This document shows positions 35,259-46,512 of a DNA stretch of 64,000 bases, in pieces (position 1 is the stretch's first letter; each line of letters begins with the position of its first letter). The stretch covers positions 12,807,001 through 12,871,000 of the forward strand of contig CM055605.1 in NCBI GenBank assembly GCA_029379385.1. Reading direction: 5' to 3'. The position numbers were made by a program, and so were the translations under genes. Origin of the DNA: Quillaja saponaria. Its lineage: Eukaryota; Streptophyta; Magnoliopsida; Fabales; Quillajaceae. Under the pieces are notes generated by a model. It saw only the letters and a program-made list of their open reading frames with translations. It was not told where the DNA came from and ran no database searches.

Positions 35259-36017
35259 GTTCACGAGTATTTTGTTAAACATTGTGCCATAGAACTTGAG
35301 TATTCTGGATTCCTTTCATGCCTTGATGTTGGCAAGCCAAAACGAGCTTAAATATCTTCCCTTAGAGGCCTAAAAATCTTAATTCATTATGTGCCTTGAT
35401 TTCTACAAATTTTTCCTTTGCTGGTAATACCCTCAGAACATGCATTTAGTTGATGCTAGTAATACTTTTGTTTCACTTTTGGATTGTTAAAAGATTTATA
35501 TCAGCCACTGTCTTTACTTTAGATCTATCTTGCCATGCATATGGAGCACTTCCTTCCCCTCAAGTGAAAAGTGAGTTCAGTTACTCCATAAAGCAGTACA
35601 AATTTTACCAAAAATCTTGTTTTAACAATATCTTTTGAAGAGAAGGTGTTAAAATAAGGTTTATGGTGGAATTTGTATGGCTTTGTAAAGTAATTGAACT
35701 CACTTCTCACTTGATTTAAGAGGAAAGATGCTCTATATGCATGGTAAGATAAACTATAAGTAAAGGCAGTCACTGATATAAATCTCTTAATGATCCAAAA
35801 GCGACACAAAAATATTTCGAACATAAACTAAAAGCTAGTTCTAAGAGTATTACTAGCAAGGGATAAAGTTGTAGAAATCAAGGCATGAAAGGAATCAAGA
35901 TTTTTAGACCTCTAAAGGCAGATAGTTCGGCCGTTTTTGCTTGCCAACATCAAGGCACGGAAGGAATCCAGAATACTTAAGTTTTATGCCACACTGTTTA
36001 ACAAAATACTTATGAAC
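35259..36017. repeat. Large near-perfect palindrome (arms about 375 bp, loop about 7 bp)
   Basis: The left arm 35259-35633 is repeated inverted at 35641-36017. Examples: gttcacgagtattttgttaa at 35259 pairs with ttaacaaaatacttatgaac at 35998-36017; ctggattcctttcatgcctt pairs with aaggcacggaaggaatccag; gaattcctttcatgcc-type and atatcagccactg words have counterparts too. Mismatches and small gaps are scattered, so the arms have diverged for some time. Both strands give mirrored open frames (FHFWIVKRFISATVFT on +, CRFWIIKRFISVTAFT on -), a consequence of the symmetry, not evidence for a protein. RNA across it would form one long hairpin. It could be a foldback element or an inverted duplication. 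Confidence 0.9.
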
Positions 36018-36362
36018 CCTAGAAAATATGATTCAATTTTATAGGTATGTATGATTTAGTTTTATGAAGTTTTTGTTTAAGTATAACTTCTAAGTTATTT
36101 ATTTATAACTTTTGTATATTAATTATTTTAAGTTGCACTTTTTGGATTCAGGTCTTCGCACCTTAGTCAACAGGATGACAAGAAAACTCAAGATGATGAC
36201 TTAGTAGGATTAGGAGAATATGATTATTGACTTTATGTATTAATAATTTCATTTATTGTAAATATTGTTAGGATAAAATTTGTATATTATTTTTTTATTT
36301 ATATAAAATTTTGAATTCAACTATAAAGTATATAAAATTAAAGTAATAATAATTTTTATTAT

Positions 36363-36780
36363 TTGCGTCTACAACTAATTATCCACTTCTATATGTGTAG
36401 ACACAGATACGAATAAAAAAATAAATAAAACATATTGCATATACATAAAACAGATGCAGAATACCAGAGTCAATAGCGTTTGGACTTTCTACCTCTACTA
36501 GGCATACACACTTGTATCTGCATCTGCATTTTAGCGTCTGTAGGCTAGTTTCTCATATGTGGATAACCATTATTGGCGTCTATATGCTGTGTTTGGTGTT
36601 CAACAGTAGATATGCAAATGCATGTATCTGCCTCCGACTGTGCAGGAACTAATAAGTATCTAATTTTAGGATTATTGCATTTGTTTTTTGCGTCTGGATG
36701 CAAACATAGATTATTTACAGCATAGGCATTGTGACCTTTTGTGTCGGCATTGTGACCTTTTGTGTCTACAAGTGGCAGAT
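36363..36780. repeat. CACTA subterminal array, copy 2 right side
   Basis: Dense words gcgtctaca, cagatgcag, tctgcatctgca and gcgtctgta, as in the other CACTA ends. At 36725-36766 ggcattgtgaccttttgtgtc stands twice in perfect tandem. The element's exact terminus is not recognisable. Confidence 0.6.
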
Positions 36781-37848
36781 GAAGAAAACAACATTTGGCT
36801 TAGAGCCAAAGCCTCATAAAGCCAGTGCCTTGGAGCCCTATTAGGATTTCAATTTTTAAAAACTGAAATTAGAACCCCCAAATCACAAAACTCAAATCCC
36901 TAACCTCCCTCTCCCAAAACTAGTATCCATTCTCTCGAAACTAATTTGCTTCCATTTCTACTTTCCATAAGCAGTTTGGGGCTTTTTCCAGCTATTCAAT
37001 GGCCCTTTCCCATAGTTCTTCTGAATTTCAATTAGTTTTTAAAATCCTTGATTTAGTTTCCTAATCTTTTAGGTAAACTTTGACTACTAATCCCTCTTCT
37101 GGAAAGAGAGCGCCTCTCTCATTTGCTCTTTCCTTCAGAATCCACCATTTAATCACACAACCACAAATTTAAATCGATTATCATCTTCTTTCCAATATTT
37201 GCACAATTTATTTACTTGGAATTCTTCTGTTCAAGTTTTTCTGACACTTTGCTTTATATTTCAAAATAGCGAAATTATGAAGGATTCTATGATGCATGAT
37301 TTGATTCTTACATAAATAATTGATGTAGGATGATAATTATGAGTTGGGGATTATATATATATATATATGTTATTGGGGTTATGTTGGTATGATTTGGGGA
37401 TGGGGTTTAAGAAAAAACTCCATTATATGTATTACAGTTCTTGTGTGCTTTTTATTGGAATATGGTGGAATGATCCTAATCATGCTACAACACCCTCCTT
37501 AAGATATATATATATATATATATAAGCTGTAGTGCTTGGATTGCTAGGATTGTAGAACATATACCATTCAATGAGCAATATATATTGTATGTGGGGACAT
37601 TATGTTTTTGGAGGTTATATTATTTTGGAGGTATATGATGAATATGATGTTGAATATTGTGATAGCATTTGATTAAAAACATGATCCTCATATATACTAA
37701 TTGTTGTGTGCCGGGTGCTTTGGGGTTTAGTTTACGGTAACCATAATGTATAAGGTTTGGTTTGTTTTAAATTGTGGGCTATGGTTGACTTTGATACAGG
37801 ATAACTATTGGGGGTTAGGCTATGTTTATGCGCAGGTATCTTGTCACT

Positions 37849-38912
37849 ATGGGACCCAAGCGCTCATGCACTGCCAATAATTCAAGATTTGACAACACTA
37901 GATTTATGTTGGCTGAAGCGAAAGGAAGACCCGGAGAATCGTTGCTCCACAAGAAACTAGTTTAGGAACGAGGGTTTTCCTTTCGATCCTTTAGTTTCCC
38001 TCATTTTCAGTAGAATATCATCAATCAGCATTGAGAGAGGTTCTATGCACCACCAAAGGTTGCGGTGATTCCAGTTGTCAAAGAGTTCTATGCAAATGTC
38101 CCGAAACATCTCAACAGCCGGGTATTTGTACAAGGAAAACAAGTGGTTTTCGACCAGGCCATAATCAACGCATATTATTAGACTTCCATCATTGGCAACA
38201 ACGAGTATGTGCAGAGCCTATCAGGGGGGATTAAGTTATATGTTATCATTGACACCACTGGCTTCTCGAACTCAGAGTGGAAGCTTACAAATAGGGAGCC
38301 CATATCTTTCAAGGCCAATGCCTTTGATTCGGATGCTAAGGTATGGTACTGCTTTATCTTGTCCAAGATACTCTCAAGCATACATGGAAGCAATGTGACA
38401 AATGAGAGAGCAATTTTGCTCCATGCTATTATCATAGGTAAGTTTACTGAAATAAGCTCTATGATTCATAGTGTTATTTTGAAGTGTGCTAGGGAACCAA
38501 AACTTGGGCTGTGGTCCCATCATTGATCATAGCTTTATGTTGTCACGCTGGAGTTACTTAGGACCCGAACGAGGAATTGGAGCACCCATAGGGACCTATT
38601 AATGATCAATTGATAATGGGTTATTACAAGCAAGCTATATTAGCAAGTAGTGCGAGTTCCTATACTCCAGCTATTCTATAGCCTCGCCGAGTTAAACCTT
38701 TAACTACCAATCGGCTCATGTCTCACCTTGAAGTTCAAGCTACCAAACAGAATGCCTTCACCAATGTTGTTCTCCTTCCAAATAATAAGCATCTTTATGC
38801 GTGTGCTAATAATAATCTTAGCATTCCAATAGAGGATTACCCTCTAGTTCCTGATTCACCTCCTACGTTTTAGCCATATGTGTTTGAGGATGACGATGAG
38901 GAAGCTGACTGA
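37849..38912 (+). pseudogene. Athila-associated ORF with 'putative plant transposon protein' domain, copy 2
   Basis: Starts MGPKRSCTANNSRFDNTRFM at 37849 and, across frameshifts and stops, continues VVKEFYANVPKHLNSRVFVQ, KQVVFDQAIINAYY, SLSGGIKLYVIIDTTGFSNS, WKLTNREPISFKANAFDSDA, VWYCFILSKIL and TNERAILLHAIIIGK, ending with the acidic tail VFEDDDEEAD. FDNTRF, the EFYANV motif and the later WxLxxREPxxFKANxFD-type run are the landmarks of PF20167. It is better preserved than copy 1 at 3993-5064 but still broken (stop after KKLV, a frameshift near 38010, a stop at 38526). The bases before it (cgcaggtatcttgtcact) look like a splice acceptor region. Function unknown to me. Confidence 0.72.
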
Positions 38913-40306
38913 AGCTTTCTTTAGGTTTTGAGGGAGTTCTTTCTTTTCTTTTATCTTTATTTTCATCTTTTATTGATTTACGCATTGAGAACTCTACTTA
39001 GTTTAGGTTTTAGGGTGCAATTATTTCAATTGTAAACCTTGTTTAATTGTTTAGCTTTGTTTAATTGTTTTGTTATGTTTTAGATTGTTAAGGTTATTTC
39101 AGTTTTAACAGTATAATTAGGATATGTACATTGTTTAAGTGTTATGATTGTTAGTCTATTAGATGTTGGTTTTATATTGTGATTATTGTATTCCCAATCC
39201 TATGATATTAACTTGGTTATCCTTTGAAGTTGACTTTTCATAAAGTACAGGTATTTTCAGTTTGTTATTACTAAGGTGGGATTTCATACACTTTGTGGAT
39301 GGGATCTTATACTTCGGTTTTTCAAGAAAATTTAGAAAGTGTTTATGTTGTAGTGAACTTAAGGTTATTTTTAAAATCCAGAAATAGCTTAAATTTCTCT
39401 TGAGCTGAAATCCTAGGCAATACTTAGTTAAAAAATATGATTTAGGTCATTTTTGAATCGTTTGAGCATTTCATGTCCACCTTGATATATTTTATCTTTG
39501 GTATATCCCTTTTCAGCTTAATCCTATTCTTCTTGTGAACAAACATTTTTAGCCTAATCTCTCTGTTTTATACCAAATTTGTAACCTTTTATTTTAAGCG
39601 CATTGGACATGCTAGGAAGTAGTTATGAGCCTGTCAAAGACAAAACAAAAGGAAAATGAGGAGAAATGTGAATGACTTGAGGAAGTAAGTAATTGATGTT
39701 TTCACCATTTGATCATAATAAAAAATAAGTTTAGGGGTGGTACATTAGTTCTTATGTTGTTTTAAAAAGATTAGGTTAGCAATAGGAAAAATAAAGTAAG
39801 TTTCATAAGAATATTATGTGGGCAATATTGAAAATATATGCCATCATAAGAGTAAGGCTTCTAAAAAAAAGAAGCTTGAAGTTAAGTTGGTGTATTACTA
39901 AAGTCTATGAAGTTTAAACAAAGTCCTAGGTTGATTTAGTGTGCTTAGGGTAATTAGTTGAGTTTATTTGAATTCTCTTTTTATCCCACCTTTGCCCTTG
40001 CCTTACATTACAAACTTTATTAAGTCCTTTTGATTTTTTATTGAGTTCTAGCCTACATTTATGGAGAGAAGGAGAGGATATTGAAATTTTGGGAATTTTA
40101 ATCTTAGTCTATTAGTCTACTTTGATATAAACTTATTCAGATTTATTGGAGTCTTTGTAAAAATATCTTATACACACGCACACACATTATCCAACAAAAA
40201 TTGATGAACTTGAATGATTCTTATTTTTTATTTTGAGTCAAGTCATAGAGATAATTTTTTAGAATTTAGGGAAATAATTAGTAAATTATATTGGATCTTT
40301 AATTGT
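38913..40306 (+). other. Non-coding 3' part of Athila-like copy 2
   Basis: Collinear with 5065-6440 of copy 1 and without a gene. It includes the polypyrimidine run at 38936-38970, short words cttaggttt and tagtttaggttt, and ends in the 9-bp target duplication tttaattgt (40298-40306) of LINE copy 3. Confidence 0.55.
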
Positions 40307-41539
40307 GATGCTAAAAAAGTGGTTAGGAAAGCTAGAGACAAGGCTTGTGAAGGACTTTACCAAAAGTTAAGGACAAATGATGGAGAGAATGATATTTATA
40401 GGATTGCCAAATAAACGGAAAGACGAACTAGAGACTTAAATCGTATTAAGTATATTAAGGATGAGGCTGATAGGATTTTAGTTAAACAAGATGAGATTAA
40501 TGAAAAATGACAAACTTATTTTGATACTTTATTTAATGAAGATTCAATGAGTGATATTGGAGAACTAAATGACGCCTTCAATGATACGAACTACTGATTT
40601 GTTTGTCAGATTATAGCATAAGAGGTTAAATAAGCTATACATAAGATGAAGAATGGTAAGGCAATGAGCCCAGATGATATACGAATAAAAGTTTGGAGAT
40701 GCCTAGGAGATATTGTCTAACTTGGCTTACAAATCTTTTTAACAAGATTTTAGTAACCAAGAAAATACCTTATGAATGGAGGAACTCACGTTGATCCCTA
40801 TTTATAAGAATAAAGGAAATATTCAAAGTTGTATGAATTATCGAGAAATAAAACTTATAAGTCATACAATGAAGTTGTGGAAGAGAGTCATTGAGTATAG
40901 TCTTTGGAATGAGACTCTAGTTTCTGAGAATCAATTTGGCTTTATGTCGGGAAGATCTACAATGGAGGCTATTTTCTTACTTAGGATATTAATAGAGAAA
41001 TATAGAGAAAAGAAAAATGATATTCATGTGGCCTTTATTGATTTAGAAAAAACGTATGATAGAGTGTCAAGATAAGTTTTGTGGTGGGTTCTCGAGAAGA
41101 AGAAGGTCCCACCTAAATATGTAAAAGTTATTAAAGATATGTATGAAGGAGTAATGACCAGGATGCAGACCGTAGATAGTATGAATGGAGAGTTCTCAAT
41201 CAATATAGGTGTTCACCAAGGTTCATCCTTAAGCCCCTACCTATTTGCTTAAGTCATTGATGAACTTACCTATAATATTCAAGATAGGGCTCGGTGGTGC
41301 ATGTTGTTTGCCGATGATATCGTGTTGGTAGATGAAACTAGAGAAAGTTTAAATTCCAAACTAGAAGTGTAAAGGAATGAGTTAGAATCGAAAGGCCTTA
41401 GGTTAAGTTGGACAAAAACCAAGTTATATGGAGTGCAATTTCAGTGACACTAGAAGAGGTCTGAATGAAATAACTTTGGACGGGCAAACAATCCCTACAA
41501 AGGATATGTTTAAGTATTTAACGTTGATTTGGACATATC
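40307..41539 (+). pseudogene. RTE LINE reverse transcriptase, broken
   Basis: Pieces in order: KKVVRKARDKACEGLYQKL, TRDLNRIKYIKDEADRIL-type sequence, KMKNGKAMSPDDI, LTLIPIYKNKGNIQSCMNYR, VSENQFGFMSGRSTMEAIF, FIDLEKTYDRVSR, QGSSLSPYLFA and MLFADDIVLVDETRESLNSK, which keeps the catalytic FADD. Stops occur after NEK, DTNY and DRVSR, among others. The C-terminal part resumes after the copia insert at 46280 (QHRPMDVVVKKGDLVWVSGI). Inactive. Confidence 0.85.
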
Positions 41540-41767
41540 TGTTAGAGTGTAAATATAGGCAGCTTAATTAGTGAGTCAAATTTCCTTATTTATAGTTTCT
41601 TTCCTTATTTATAGTTTCTTTCCTTATTTCTGTGTAATTTTTATTGCGTATTTGGTTGATATTTAGTCTAGGTTTACTATGTTAGGTTAAACACTTTAGC
41701 CTATAAATAGAGGCTCCCTCTTGTATATTGAAAATCATCTAAATATATATTCTTCTTATCTTCAACA
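41540..41767 (+). repeat. Copia copy 1, 5' LTR (228 bp)
   Basis: Starts tgttagagtgtaaatatagg and ends cttcaaca. It has an internal direct repeat of ttatttatagtttctttcc. A tataaatagag TATA box at about 41702-41712 is likely the element's promoter. It differs from the 3' LTR by scattered changes, so the insertion is not recent. Confidence 0.93.
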
Positions 41768-41780
41768 TGGTATCAGAGCT
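41768..41780 (+). other. Copia copy 1 primer binding site
   Basis: tggtatcagagct, complementary to the 3' end of initiator Met-tRNA, follows the 5' LTR directly. Confidence 0.92.
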
Positions 41781-41825
41781 TAGGGAGAAAAAATCCTAAT
41801 TTTTATTTTTCGCTGTGTTTCTTTC

Positions 41826-41893
41826 TAGCGTGTCTCTCTATTGCTACGTTTCATTCCAGCGTGTCTCTCTATTGCTGCGTTTCATTCCAGCAG
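41826..41893 (+). repeat. Tandem duplication in the copia leader
   Basis: agcgtgtctctctattgct followed by acgtttcattcc is present twice, 34 bp apart, in the untranslated leader between primer site and gag. Confidence 0.75.
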
Positions 41894-41928
41894 TACGATT
41901 ATTGTTCATCGGGGTATTGTTCATCGAT

Positions 41929-43131
41929 ATGTCTACCTCTGAAAAATCTGAAATCGGTATGTCAAAACCTAGTACTTTTACCTCTGTGTTTTCTGGATCC
42001 CTGTTATTACTACTGAGAAATTGAATGGATCTAATTATTTATCTTGGGCTGCATCTGTTGAGTTATGGTTTCTGGGACAGGGATATGAAAATCATCTCAC
42101 GAAATCATTGGCTGATATTTCAACCCCGGAATAACTCAATTGGAAAAAGATCGATGCCCAATTATGCAGTTTACTCTGTGCATCCCTTGAACCTTCTATA
42201 TTGCATATTTTCCAGGCATATAAGACATGTTTTGAATTATGGAAACAGGCCAGAAGTTTATACACTAATGATATCCAACCTTTTTACACTGTGGTCTCTA
42301 ATCTGTTGAATCTAAAGCAGGCTGAATCAGGATATGTCCACCTATTTGGGCAAGATTCAAAATGTCAAAGCTGAATTTGTTGAAATATTACCTCTTACCA
42401 CTGATTTGGCTGACCAAGAGGCACAAAGGGACAAGCTATTCATGATTCTCACTCTATATGGCCTTCGAGCTGATCTTTATCCAGTTCGCCATCAGATATT
42501 AGCTAGTCCTAGTATTCCTTCAATGGAAGAAGTGTTTGCTCTGTTGTTACGTATCTTATCTCCGGTAGTAACACATGTTGAGAATCCATCTCCTGATTCT
42601 TCAGTATTGATCTCTCACTCTAGTACTCGCGGAGGTCGTGGTCGAGGAGGTCGAGGTCATGGACGTCCCCAGTGCACTCATTGTAACAGGATGGGTCATA
42701 TCAGGGAAAAGTGTTACCAACTGATTGGTTATCCGGGTACTACAACTAATATTATTCAATCAACCAATTCACTTGAAGTTTCACCATCTAAAGACAAACC
42801 TCTTAATATCTCATTATCAGCTACTGAATATGATAAGTTCCTACAGTATCAAGCTACTCAACAATCTTCTCATGGTAATTCTGCCGCTTGCCTCTCTCAG
42901 ACCTCTTCTGACACTTGGATTCTTGATTCTAGTACCTCTGATTACATATCTAGTAATCCCAAACTTTTTTCTAGTATTAGTAATTCATCATCACTTTCCA
43001 CTGTCACTATAGCTAATGGTTCCACACCCATTGCTAAAGGTATAGGTCAAGCTACACCATTATCTTCTTTGCCTTTAGAGACTGTACTTTATGTCCCTGA
43101 ATGTTCATTTAGTCTGATTTCTATTAGTTAA
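41929..43131 (+). pseudogene. Copia copy 1 gag and protease (frameshifted)
   Basis: Gag probably starts at ATG 41929 (MSTSEKSEIGMSKPSTF). A frameshift at about 42000 moves the gag core (KLNGSNYLSWAASVELWFLG) to another frame, and a further shift near 42330 leads to the long open part VKAEFVEILPLTTDLADQEA to 43131. A CCHC zinc knuckle CTHCNRMGHIREKC follows the glycine/arginine-rich GGRGRGGRGHGR. The protease region reads WILDSSTSDYI where active copia elements have a DSGAS/T active site, so the Gly is lost. A stop ends the frame at SLISIS. Not functional. Confidence 0.88.
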
Positions 43132-46043
43132 TTGACTCGTTCTCTCAATTGTTCTGTCACTTTCATTGATGATTCTTTTACTATACAGGACCGACTTACG
43201 GGACGAACGATTGGCACAGGACGTGAGTCACATGGCCTCTACCATCTTACAACACTACCTACATCGTCAGTGGCTTGCTCTATAGATGTGTCACCTATTC
43301 TCATTCCCAGTCGGTTGGGTCATCCTAGTCTATCCAAGTTTCAAAAGATGGTTCCTCGTTTGCATATATGTCATCTTTAAATTGTGAGTCGTGTCAGCTT
43401 GGCAAGCACACACATGTTTCGTTTCCAAAGCATAGTCATTTTAGAGCAAAGCCTCCTTTTCATCTTGTTCATACTGATGTTTGGGGTCCTAGTCGTGTTA
43501 GTTCATCTTTGGGATTTCAGTATTTTGTAACTTTTATTGATGACTATTCTCGTTGCACGTGGTTATTTTTAATGAAAAATCGTTCTGAGTTATTTTCTAT
43601 ATTCCAATTGTTTTGTGCTGAAATTAAAACACAATTTGGTGTTTCTATTCCTATTTTGCGTAGTGACAATGCACGTGAATATTTTTTTACATCATTTCAG
43701 AACTTTATGACATCTTAAGGTATGCTGTATCAATCATCTTGTTCTTACACTCCTCAACAAAATGAAGTTGCTACGCGCAAAAACAAACATTTAATTGAAA
43801 CAGCTCGCACTCTATTACTTCATGGTCATATTCCACTTCGGTTTTGGGGTGATGTTGTACTTACTGCATGCTATCTTATTAATCGCATGCCATCTTCTAT
43901 ATTGCATAACAAAATTCCATATTCTATCATCTTTTCTAATCATCCCTTATATTCACTTCCGCTTCGTATCTTTGGTTGCATTTATTTTGTTCATGATCTA
44001 ACAACTGGACAGGATAAACTCTCTTCCAAATCATTTAAGTGCATCTTCTTGGGTTATTCTCGCATTCAAAAAGGGTATAAATGTTACTGTTCAGATAAGA
44101 ATCGTTACTTTATCTCTACTGATGTTACATTTTTTAAGGAATCTTCATTCTTTCCCTCGACTATTCCTGAGTCACCTTCTATCTCTGAGGCTCTTCCGGT
44201 TCCTTATCTTAGACCAAATGACTATGTATCATCTGCACTACTACCTGATCTTCCAGCAGACACTATTGATGTACCTGATAACTCACCTTCTGTCCCAACA
44301 CCTTCCCGTGCTTCGGATCCTGCTTCACCACCTATTTTACGAAGAGGTACTCGTTCAACTCGTAATCCTTTTCCTATTTATACTTTTTTGAGTTATCATC
44401 GTTTATCTTCACCCTATTATGCATTTGTCTCCTCTTTGTCTTCTATTTCTGTTCCAAAGTCCACCAGTGATGCTCTTGTTCATCCCGGGTGGCGACAGGC
44501 CATGATTGATGAAATGAATGCCTTACATACTAATGGTACTTGGGAACTGGTCTCTTTACCTTCTGGAAAATCCACTGTTGGCTGTAAATGGGTATACAAC
44601 GTAAAAGTTCATCCTGATGGTTCTGTTGATCTCTTAAAGGCTAGATTGGTAGCAAAAAGGTACACTCAGGTCTATGGTGTGGATTATTCAGAAACTTTCT
44701 CTCCCATAGCTAAAATTACATCTGTCAGGGTATTTATATCTCTAGCTGTTATTTTTTATTGGCCACTCTATCAATTGGACATCAAAAATGCTTTCTTACA
44801 TGGTGACCTTGATGAAGAAGTCTTTATGGAGCAACCACCTGGTTTTGTTGCTCAGGGAGAGTCCGGTATGGTGTGTCGATTGAAAAACTCTCTATATGGC
44901 TTAAAGCAATCCCCTAAAGCTTGGTTTGGTAGATTCAGTGAAGTTGTTCTTAGTTTTAGCCTTCAGAGGTGTATTTTTGATCACTCAGTTTTCTATAAAC
45001 ATACACCTAATGGTAGAATTCTTTTAATTGTATATGTGGATGATATTATGATTACAGGTGATGATAATCATGGGATTCAACAATTGAAATCATTCTTATA
45101 GTCTAAGTTTCAAACTAAAGACTTAGGACAGCTAAAATACTTTTTGGGGATCGAGGTTGCAAGATCACAATTGGGTATTTGCCTTTCTCAAAGAAAGTAT
45201 TGTTTGGATGTCTTGAGTGATATAGGTATGTTGGATTACAAACCTGTAGATACTCCTATGGATCCCAATACTAAACTTGCACCAGATAAGGGGGAGCTAC
45301 TAACTAATCCTGAGCAATATAGACGTCTTGTTGGTAAGCTGAATTATCTCACAGTCACTAGATCAGATATTGCTTTTGCAACTAGTATGGTTAGCCAATT
45401 TCTTTGTTAGCCTCGAACATCTTATTGGAATGATGTTATTCATATCCTAAGATACCTTAAAATTGCACCCGGAAAGGGATTATTATATAAGAATCATGGG
45501 CACACTCTAGTTCGAGGACATGGTCGTGGTCATACATTAGTCCATAAACATAATTCTATTCCAGTTCAAGGTTATAGCAATCCTGATTGGGCAGGCTCTC
45601 AATTTGACAGAAGATATACTATAGGATACTATATATTTCTGGGTGGAAATCTTGTTTCATGGAAAAGTAAAAAGTAGACTGTTGTTGCAAGATCCAGTGC
45701 TGAATCTGAATATAGGGCCATAACTCATACCACTGCTGAGTTAGTTTGGCTAAAAAATTTATTAGATGAACTTGGATTTCAGCACTCACAACCTATGGAG
45801 TTAGTATGTGATAATCAAGTTGCATTACATATTGCATCAAATCCAGTCTTTCATGAACGAACAAAACATATAGAAGTTGACTGTCATTTCGTTCTTGAGA
45901 AGCTTATGGATAATACAATCAAGACTACATATACAAAATCAGAAGATGAGTTAGCAAACTTATTCACAAAATCTTTGACAGGAAACCGATTGCGATATCT
46001 ATGCAACAAGCTTGGAACATATAATCTTTATGCTCCAGCTTGA
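43132..46043 (+). pseudogene. Copia copy 1 integrase, reverse transcriptase and RNase H
   Basis: Integrase: LGHPSLSKF and CESCQLGKH (zinc-binding region), HTDVWGPSRV and LRSDNAREY give the two catalytic aspartates, but the third residue is lost, because the usual NGVAERKN reads NEVATRKN. Stops fall at 43131, 43380, 43719-43721, 45101 and 45410. The 459-codon frame 43722-45101 carries LVHPGWRQAMIDEMNAL, WVYNVKVHPDGSVDLLKARL and the RT catalytic VYVDDIMITGDD. RNase H follows: GIEVARSQLGICLSQRKYCL, SSAESEYRAITHTTAELVW, HIEVDCHFVLEKL, ending NLYAPA at 46043 just before the polypurine tract. The RNase H has a His/Gly-rich duplication (HGHTLVRGHGRGHTLVHKHN). Confidence 0.92.
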
Positions 46044-46050
46044 GGGGGAG
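46041..46050 (+). other. Copia copy 1 polypurine tract
   Basis: tgagggggag directly precedes the 3' LTR and is the plus-strand priming site. Confidence 0.88.
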
Positions 46051-46274
46051 TGTTAGAGTGTAAATATAGGCAGCTTAATTAGTGAGTCAAATTTTCTTAT
46101 TTATAGTTTCTTTCCTTATTTCTAGTTTCCTTATTTCTATGTAATTTCTATTGCATATTTGGTTGATATTTAGTCTAGGTTCACTATGTTAGGTTAAACA
46201 CTTTAGCCTAAAAATAGAGACTTCCTCTTGTATATTGAAAATCATCTGAATATATATTCTTCTAATATTCAACA
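46051..46274 (+). repeat. Copia copy 1, 3' LTR (224 bp)
   Basis: Starts tgttagagtgtaaatatagg and ends tattcaaca, collinear with the 5' LTR with several substitutions and a small length difference in the tttcctta repeats. Confidence 0.93.
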
Positions 46275-46512
46275 ATATCCAACATCGGCCAATGGATGTT
46301 GTAGTTAAGAAAGGAGACTTGGTATGGGTGTCAGGTATTAGAAGTGGTAAGAGGAGACCAAAACTTTCATGGGACAGTCATCGAGAAAGATATGACTGCT
46401 CTAGACATTATTGAAAATGATGCCTCAGATCAATGCAAAAGGAGAAAAATGATTCATATAGCCGACCCCAACTAGTTTAGGATTTAAGGCTTAGTTGAGT
46501 TGAGTTGAGTTG

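Larger units (their letters stand above)
21968..36780 (+). mobile_element. CACTA-like DNA transposon, copy 2, with nested insertions
   Basis: The left end cactaccaacaattattc aligns with the start of copy 3 (tactacaagaaatagaatta) and is followed by the same array of gcatctgta-type subterminal words (22010-22430). Positions 22010-23420 parallel 1-1280 of copy 1. A broken TNP2-type transposase (23955-24755) confirms the superfamily. The right subterminal array is at 36363-36780; the last recognisable shared words are gcaaacatagatta (about 36708), and no clean terminal tttcttgtagtg remains, so the right end is decayed or cut by the adjacent Athila-like copy. Inside it sit a full-length LINE with an LTR-like insert and a large palindrome. 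Confidence 0.7.
41540..46274 (+). mobile_element. Ty1/copia retrotransposon, complete structure, copy 1
   Basis: Both LTRs (41540-41767 and 46051-46274), primer site, polypurine tract and the copia order gag, protease, integrase, RT, RNase H are present. The 5-bp target duplication atatc (41535-41539 and 46275-46279) flanks it. Removing the element joins gacatatc to caac, exactly the uninterrupted sequence in LINE copy 1 at 18175-18185 (gacatatccaac). Frameshifts and stops make it non-autonomous. Confidence 0.95.
40307..46512 (+). mobile_element. RTE-clade LINE, 5'-truncated, copy 3 (interrupted by a copia element)
   Basis: LINE sequence occupies 40307-41539 and 46280-46512. It begins inside the linker before RT and ends with ccccaactagtttaggattt and a ttagttgagttgagttgagttg tail. 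Flanking tttaattgt (40298-40306) and tttaattat (46513-46521) form a 9-bp target duplication with one difference, and outside them Athila-like copy 2 is continuous with copy 1. A deletion of roughly 300 bp near 41519 has removed sequence between KYL and the WFGHIQ region. Confidence 0.88.

Noticed and set aside
35450..35824. Two open frames on opposite strands encoding similar peptides (FHFWIVKRFISATVFT and CRFWIIKRFISVTAFT)
   Set aside because: They are mirror images created by the long palindrome; no family match and no other sign of coding.
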